Origin: Streptomyces mexicanus | GTDB taxonomy: Bacteria > Actinomycetota > Actinomycetes > Streptomycetales > Streptomycetaceae | Length of the DNA stretch: 64,000 nt | Assembly: GCF_902506575.1 (NCBI RefSeq) | Contig: NZ_LR732544.1 | Span: 5,904,416 to 5,968,415 of the forward strand | Reading direction: 5' to 3' | Part shown: piece by piece, positions 59,852-64,000 of the stretch | Layout of the letters: every line of letters begins with the position of its first letter | How positions within the stretch are numbered: position 1 is the first letter of the stretch | Position numbers and translations under genes: made by a program | Notes under the pieces: model-generated | Databases searched by the model: none | Seen by the model: the letters and a program-made list of their open reading frames with translations, nothing else | Told to the model about the DNA's origin: nothing

Positions 59852-60397
59852 ATGGCCAGTGAGTCACAGCTTCAGGCGAAGCGCCCGGTCAGCGCCTCGC
59901 TCGCCGGCCCGTACGGGCATCCGTTCCATCCGATCCTGGTGACGGTGCCGATCGGCGCCTGGGTGACCAGCCTGGTGTTCGACATCGCGTCCCATGTCGT
60001 TGACCGGCCGGGCTTCTTGACCCAGTCCTCGCAGTGGTTGATCGCGGTCGGGGTCATCGGTGCCCTGCTGGCGGCCACGGTGGGATTCCTCGACCTGTTC
60101 GCGATTCCGCCCGGCACCCCGGCCTTTCGCACAGGCTTGCTCCACATGACGCTGAACCTGCTGGTCACCGCCGCCTACGTCATCAACTACCTGTGGCGCT
60201 ACGGCGAGGCCGTCAGCGGCACCGGTGTCGGCATCGGCAAGCTCATCCTGTCCGCGGTCAGCGTGGTGATCCTGGGCGTCTCGGGGTCCCTGGGCGGCAA
60301 GCTCGCCTACCGCTACGGCGTCCGCGTCGCCGACGAGAACACCCAGGCCGAGGGATACACCACCAACGCAGCGCGGGACACCCGCTCCACAGTGTGA
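59852..60397 (+). CDS. DUF2231-domain membrane protein
   Basis: A 181-aa protein with about four hydrophobic spans (VTVPIGAWVTSLVFDIASHVV, LIAVGVIGALLAATVGFLDLFAI, LLHMTLNLLVTAAYVINYLW, LILSAVSVVILGVSGSLGGKLAY). The opening GHPFHPILVTVPIGAWVTSLVFD is the DUF2231 signature, with conserved His residues that could bind haem or metal. GGGAGG lies five bases before ATG 59852. First gene of a three-gene run ending in folE and likely controlled by the divergent Cys-rich regulator. Function unknown. Confidence 0.9.
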   Translation: MASESQLQAKRPVSASLAGPYGHPFHPILVTVPIGAWVTSLVFDIASHVVDRPGFLTQSSQWLIAVGVIGALLAATVGFLDLFAIPPGTPAFRTGLLHMTLNLLVTAAYVINYLWRYGEAVSGTGVGIGKLILSAVSVVILGVSGSLGGKLAYRYGVRVADENTQAEGYTTNAARDTRSTV

Positions 60398-60467
60398 CCG
60401 GCCCCCCACCTCCCCGGCTGCCGGTCCCCTCCGGCTGCCTTCGCACCACACGACTCGGGAGTTCCCC

Positions 60468-60923
60468 ATGGACATCGCCGCACTGATCACCTGGGTGATC
60501 ACCGCCCTGGGCGGCTTCTACATGCTCGGCACATGGATCCAACGCGGCGGAATCCGCCAGCAGCAAACCGGAACCAGCCGCCTGCCCGCACCCGCCGTCT
60601 TCGGCCACTTCGCCCTGGCCGCGATCGGACTGGTGGTGTGGATCATCTACGTCGTGGCCGACAAAGACGCCCTGGCCTGGACCTCCTTCGGTCTGCTGCT
60701 GCCGGTCGCCCTCCTGGGCTTTGTGATGCTGGCCCGCTGGATCCCCGTCTACCGCGACCGTGCCACGGCCGGGGCGGCATCGGCCGCCACGGGCCCGGGA
60801 GCCCACGGCACCGTCCCTGCCGAACGGCACTTCCCCATCGCGGTGGTCGTGGCACACGGCCTGCTCGCGGTGGTCACCCTGCTCCTGGTCCTCCTCACCG
60901 CCCTGGGCATCGGGGGCAGCTGA
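60468..60923 (+). CDS. Small integral membrane protein, unknown
   Basis: A 151-aa protein with four predicted membrane spans: ALITWVITALGGFYMLGTWI, HFALAAIGLVVWIIYVVA, WTSFGLLLPVALLGFVMLA and VVVAHGLLAVVTLLLVLLTALG. The polar loop between spans 3 and 4 includes ERHFPIAVVVAHG, whose two His could ligate a cofactor. GGGAG precedes ATG 60468. It lies 70 bp after the DUF2231 gene and one base before folE. Not recognised beyond similarity in style to DUF2231-associated membrane proteins. Confidence 0.8.
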   Translation: MDIAALITWVITALGGFYMLGTWIQRGGIRQQQTGTSRLPAPAVFGHFALAAIGLVVWIIYVVADKDALAWTSFGLLLPVALLGFVMLARWIPVYRDRATAGAASAATGPGAHGTVPAERHFPIAVVVAHGLLAVVTLLLVLLTALGIGGS

Positions 60924-60924
60924 C

Positions 60925-61605
60925 ATGACCGAACGCCTCCACCGCACCACGGCACGAATAGACCTGCACCACGAGCAAGAGGCAGAAGAACAAGAGGAAG
61001 GAGAAAGGGTGCCCGCACGGCCCGCCCTGCGGGTCGTCCACGAGCCCGGCACGATCGACCTGGCCGCCGCGGAGGCCGCGGCCGGCCAGTTCCTCACCGC
61101 ACTCGGCATCTTCACCGACTCCGAAAGCCTGCGCGGTACACCCGGCCGCATGGCCCGGGCTTATGCCGAACTGTTCAGCCCGCGCCCCTTCGACCTGACG
61201 ACCTTCCCCAACGACGAGGGCTACGACGAACTGGTCCTGGCCCGCCGCATCCCCGTCCGCTCGGTGTGCGAACACCATCTGCTGCCGTTCGTCGGGACCG
61301 CCCACGTCGGCTACCTGCCCGGCGCCCGGATCCTGGGCCTGTCCAAACTGGCCCGCATCGTGGAGCACTTCGCCTGTCGGCCACAGGTCCAAGAACGCCT
61401 GACCAAACAGGTCGCCGACTGGCTGCAGACCCATTTGGAACCCAAAGGCGTCGGCGTGGTCATCGAGGCCGAGCACTCCTGCATGACCCTGCGCGGCGTC
61501 CAGGCCACCGGCTCCAGCACCATGACCTCCACCCTGCTCGGCCTGCTGCGCTCCGACGCCCGCTCCCGCAGCGAATTCCTCGCCCTCACCGGCGCGGCGT
61601 CATAG
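60925..61605 (+). CDS. folE: GTP cyclohydrolase I
   Basis: A 226-aa enzyme converting GTP to 7,8-dihydroneopterin triphosphate. Family motifs: TPGRMARAYAELFSP, RSVCEHHLLPFVGTAHVGYLPGARILGLSKLARIVEHFACRPQVQERLT (zinc Cys and His in CEHH) and VVIEAEHSCMTLRGVQATGSSTMTS (second zinc Cys). The N-terminal about 35 residues are an acidic extension. ATG 60925 lies one base past the preceding stop, so the genes are coupled. It is not beside folate genes, suggesting a stress-induced or dedicated pterin/7-deazapurine role rather than the housekeeping copy. Confidence 0.95.
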   Translation: MTERLHRTTARIDLHHEQEAEEQEEGERVPARPALRVVHEPGTIDLAAAEAAAGQFLTALGIFTDSESLRGTPGRMARAYAELFSPRPFDLTTFPNDEGYDELVLARRIPVRSVCEHHLLPFVGTAHVGYLPGARILGLSKLARIVEHFACRPQVQERLTKQVADWLQTHLEPKGVGVVIEAEHSCMTLRGVQATGSSTMTSTLLGLLRSDARSRSEFLALTGAAS

Positions 61606-61684
61606 CCGTAAGGGCTCACAGCCGCTCTTGACACGGCAGCTAGTTCCGGATCAGGTCGCCGAGCCCCCGCGCGCGGCCGAGCTC

Positions 61685-62056
61685 CTACTGCGGCTGTGCT
61701 GCGATCCGGATCGGGTTGCCGCAGGTGTCGTCGAAGACGGCGGTGGTGACGGAGCCCTCCAGGGGCTCCTGAGTGAAACGGACGAGGCCGCGCAGACGCT
61801 CGTACTCGGCCTGCACGTCGTCGACGGCGAACTGGGCGAGCGGGATGCCGTCCTTGACGAGTGCGTCGCGGTAGGTCTTGGCGGCCGGGTGGCCCAGGGG
61901 CTCCAGGAGGAGTTCGGTCCCGCCGGGCTCGTCGGGCGGGACGACGGTCAGCCACCGGTCCTTCTCCCCCACCGGGATGTCGTGCTTCTTCACGAAGCCG
62001 AGGATCTCGTCCGCACGGGCCAGGAAGTGCCGCAGCCGGTACGGTCCTCCGCGCAC
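61685..62056 (-). CDS. VOC (glyoxalase-like) protein with odd N-terminus
   Basis: A 123-aa frame. From about residue 17 it is a normal VOC protein: LGFVKKHDIPVGEKDRWLTV, VPPDEPGGTELLLEPLGHPA, QFAVDDVQAEYERLRGLV and VTTAVFDDTCGNPIRI. The expected first strand with its metal ligand (..D.DKALxFY..) is replaced by MRGGPYRLRHFLARADEI, which is unlike the family. The gene may be 5'-truncated and fused to foreign sequence. A shortened, inactive protein is likely, though the frame is open. Confidence 0.6.
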   Translation of the reverse strand: MRGGPYRLRHFLARADEILGFVKKHDIPVGEKDRWLTVVPPDEPGGTELLLEPLGHPAAKTYRDALVKDGIPLAQFAVDDVQAEYERLRGLVRFTQEPLEGSVTTAVFDDTCGNPIRIAAQPQ

Positions 62057-62189
62057 ACCGGGAGCTGGGCGAGGGCGTCGCGTACGGGCAGGGTGACGGT
62101 TCGGCCCGGTGCGCGCAGCGGCTCGGTGATCGCGCCGACCGCTTACTTACGGTCGGCCTTGCCGGATGGGTGGTCGGCCTGTCGAGTGG

Positions 62190-62498
62190 TCAGGTTGTCA
62201 GTCCGCGTACGGCGGTGGCCAGGAGGGCCACGGCGACAAGGACGGCCGGCATGGGCAGTCGGCATCGGCGGAGGAGTGGGACGGCCGTCAGGGCCACCAG
62301 GAGGGCGGGGTCCACCGTGCGCCATCTGTCGCCGGCGACGCCGGTCGTGACGAGTCCTGCCAGCAGGGCGGGGGCCATGAGTGTGATCACCGCCCGAGTG
62401 CGAGGGGACAGTTCGCGCTCGCCGAGCGCCGTCGGGCCGGCGGCCTTGAGGGCGAAGCTGAGCACGGCGACGGCTGCGATGGCCGGCCAGGGGGTCAC
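62190..62498 (-). CDS. azlD: AzlD-family branched-chain amino acid exporter subunit
   Basis: A 102-aa membrane protein with about four spans: WPAIAAVAVLSFALKAAGP, VITLMAPALLAGLVTTG, ALLVALTAVPLLR, MPAVLVAVALLATAVRGL. It is the small partner of the AzlC permease. GTG 62498 overlaps the azlC stop as GTGA, so the subunits are made in step. In other bacteria AzlCD exports branched-chain amino acids or analogues. Confidence 0.9.
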   Translation of the reverse strand: MTPWPAIAAVAVLSFALKAAGPTALGERELSPRTRAVITLMAPALLAGLVTTGVAGDRWRTVDPALLVALTAVPLLRRCRLPMPAVLVAVALLATAVRGLTT

Positions 62499-63259
62499 TG
62501 TATGGGCTCCGTTCCGGGCTGATCGTTCGCCTGTGGCCGGCACGGACCGTCCCGGTCCTCCTTCGGCAGGGGGCGCGCCAAGGCCAGCAGGGAGGCGCAG
62601 GCAGCGCCGATCAGCGCCGGCCCGGCGGGGAGGAGGAAGGACAGTCCCGCGGCGATGACTCCGCCCAGCATCGCGGTCGTCCAGTACAGACGGCCGGCGC
62701 CGGGAGCGTCGAGAAGGAGGAACAGGAACATGGCGGGCGCCCCCCCGCCCAGGCCGAGAGAGGTCAGCAGATGAGGACGGGGCGCCAGCCCCCCGCCTAG
62801 CGCCGTGCCCGCGCCCCACAGACCCCATTGGACGACGCTGGCAGCGAAGAGCACCCGCCGGTCGAAGCGACCGCCGCCCAGGGGCGCGGCGGCCCACGAG
62901 CCGTCCACCACCGCCGGGGCCTCCGCGGCCCGACGCAACCGCCCTCCCCGCAGGGAACCGGAGGCCGCCACACCCATGGGCAGGAAACGCGCGTTGACGA
63001 GGGCGGCGGCGACGACGGCCGAGGCCACCCCGCCTCCCGCGCCGAGCGTCGAAACGAGCGCGAACTGCGCCGAAGCGGAGAAGACGGCCATCGAGCAGAG
63101 GACGGCGCCGGCCGCGGCCCACCCTTGGGACCGCGTGATCGCCCCGAAGCTCACCGCCAGCAGGAACGAAGCCGTCCCGAGGGTGAACCCGACGCGCAGT
63201 CCCGCGCGCAGCCCTTGTCGGGGTAACGCGCCTTTGTGCGGGGAAACTTGCTGGAACAT
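62495..63259 (-). CDS. azlC: AzlC-family branched-chain amino acid exporter subunit
   Basis: A 254-aa permease from ATG 63259 (an in-frame GTG lies at 63265). Conserved AzlC features are GTASFLLAVSFGAITRSQGWAAAGAVLCSMAVFSASAQFALVSTLGAGGGVASAVVAAALVNARFLPMGVAASGSL (QFA and NARF/P motifs) and later spans FAASVVQWGLWGAGTALGG and FLLPAGPALIGAACASLLAL. Works with AzlD. TTAGGT precedes the start by seven bases with no ribosome site, so it may be leaderless. It is divergent from the CGNR-type gene, its probable regulator. Confidence 0.93.
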   Translation of the reverse strand: MFQQVSPHKGALPRQGLRAGLRVGFTLGTASFLLAVSFGAITRSQGWAAAGAVLCSMAVFSASAQFALVSTLGAGGGVASAVVAAALVNARFLPMGVAASGSLRGGRLRRAAEAPAVVDGSWAAAPLGGGRFDRRVLFAASVVQWGLWGAGTALGGGLAPRPHLLTSLGLGGGAPAMFLFLLLDAPGAGRLYWTTAMLGGVIAAGLSFLLPAGPALIGAACASLLALARPLPKEDRDGPCRPQANDQPGTEPIQ

Positions 63260-63323
63260 GGCCACAACCTAACAGGCATACGCGCCCATGGCCATTAGGT
63301 AGGGGTTGGTTAGGCTGGTGCAG

Positions 63324-64000
63324 GTGAACAGAGCCCAGGACGCGAGCGGCAGGGAACCCGCGGCGCGTCCCACGCATGCCGAGGTGGCCCTTGTCGGCGG
63401 ACACCCCGTCCTCGACTTCGCCAACCCCGTCGCGTGGCGCACGGACCCTCACCGCCGTGTCGCCCGCGTGGAGGGCGTCGAGGCGTGGATCCGCTGGGCC
63501 GGCCGCGTCGGGCTGTTGTCCGCCGGGGAGGCCACGGCGCTGCCGCACCCCACCGTGCCGGACGAGCGGAACGGCAGCGGCGAGCAGAGCGAACGGGCCG
63601 AGGGGGCCGAGCGGGCCGACGGCGAGGAGCGGAATGATCCGTCCCGCACCTCCTGCGATCTCGCCGGGCTGGAGACTTTGCGGAGTGCCCTCTGGGAGGT
63701 GCTGGACGCGTTGGCCGATCGCAGCCCGCTGCCGGCCGGTCCGTGGGAGATCCTGCGCCGGTCGATCGTGATGGCCCGGCAGGAGGCCGAGATGCCGCCG
63801 GTGTTGCCGCTGCGCTGGCAGGTGCGGGTGACCGGGTGCGAGGGTCTCGCCCATGCCCTGGCGCTGCAGGCCGACGAACTCCTCGCCGGTCCGCTCGTGC
63901 AGCGGATCAGGCGCTGCGAGGGCCCGGGATGCGGATGGTTCTTCCTGGACCGCAGCCGCAGCGGGCCCCCCCCCCGGTGCCGCCCCGTGGCCCGCGGCCC
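63324..64000 (+). CDS. CGNR zinc-finger/ABATE-domain regulator (3' end cut by window)
   Basis: About 225 residues are present. The ABATE-like domain includes LVGGHPVLDFANPVAWR and later helices (LAGLETLRSALWEVLDALADRSPLP). The C-terminal zinc finger begins LVQRIRRCEGPGCGWFFLDRSRSG with the CxxxxC pair; the second half, normally ending CxxxxCGNR, should follow but reads PPPRCRP.. across a run of C and is probably damaged or misread at the contig end. GTG 63324 lies seven bases after TAGGCT, another leaderless-type start. Divergent from azlCD, which it likely regulates. Confidence 0.85.
   Translation, partial: MNRAQDASGREPAARPTHAEVALVGGHPVLDFANPVAWRTDPHRRVARVEGVEAWIRWAGRVGLLSAGEATALPHPTVPDERNGSGEQSERAEGAERADGEERNDPSRTSCDLAGLETLRSALWEVLDALADRSPLPAGPWEILRRSIVMARQEAEMPPVLPLRWQVRVTGCEGLAHALALQADELLAGPLVQRIRRCEGPGCGWFFLDRSRSGPPPRCRPVARG

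Overview
The window is high-GC actinobacterial DNA that reads as a Streptomyces chromosome. Supporting signs are GTG and TTG starts, codon third positions rich in G/C, Tat and LAxTG export signals, an AmfS/SapB-type lanthipeptide locus, a LAL regulator, and many small regulator/oxidoreductase pairs. The number of gene remnants (at least ten) and the lack of core housekeeping operons suggest an accessory region such as a chromosome arm; that placement is inference. Both window edges cut genes, and the last about 40 bases look corrupted.

Layout. 1-6.8 kb: an amino-sugar/fucose glycan locus. A SIS-GH20-GH29 operon on the minus strand faces an RpiR regulator and a BadF/BadG-type sugar kinase on the plus strand, with a 7-bp-arm dyad between them. 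6.9-12.1 kb: a dienelactone-hydrolase-like enzyme with a divergent XRE/MmyB regulator, a Tn3 transposase scrap, a GntR regulator divergent from a PEBP-like protein, an SCO6745-family protein and a glycosyltransferase stump. 12.2-15.3 kb: a formamidase locus (fmdB, amiS, fmdA) plus a small Cys/His-rich protein. 15.9-28.6 kb: regulator/oxidoreductase pairs (MerR/SDR, SDR/AraC, LLM monooxygenase, quinone reductase/XRE), a sortase-anchored hydrolase, a STAS protein, a cupin lipoprotein and an RlmA-like rRNA methyltransferase, interspersed with decayed TetR, MarR, MmyB and quinone-reductase genes.

28.6-31.6 kb: a cold-shock block (cspA, CBS protein, SCO5918-family protein, MerR) with three very strong palindromic terminators and a structured non-coding segment ahead of the MerR gene. 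31.9-36.0 kb: a DUF5994 protein, a second deleted quinone reductase and a large LAL regulator. 36.0-37.2 kb: a 477-bp element bounded by 23-bp inverted repeats that encloses a fragment of a metallo-beta-lactamase-fold gene. 37.2-43.3 kb: MBL hydrolase, type-B carboxylesterase and DUF1254 protein in series, facing a TetR-MFS export operon. 44.4-47.5 kb: TetR, nitrilase-family amidohydrolase and APC permease (catabolism and uptake). 48.5-55.7 kb: a complete class III lanthipeptide cluster (LanKC, a 38-aa precursor not matched by any longer reading frame, two ABC exporters, a RamR/AmfR-like regulator). 56-64 kb: GNAT, LLM oxidoreductase with a divergent DeoR regulator, a cysteine-rich winged-helix regulator divergent from DUF2231, a membrane protein and folE, then a VOC protein, an AzlCD exporter and a CGNR-type regulator.

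Two themes recur. Many regulator genes seem to start directly after a -10-like box, implying leaderless mRNAs. Several operons are joined by 4-nt ATGA or GTGA stop/start overlaps. No tRNA, rRNA, CRISPR array or replication origin was seen.
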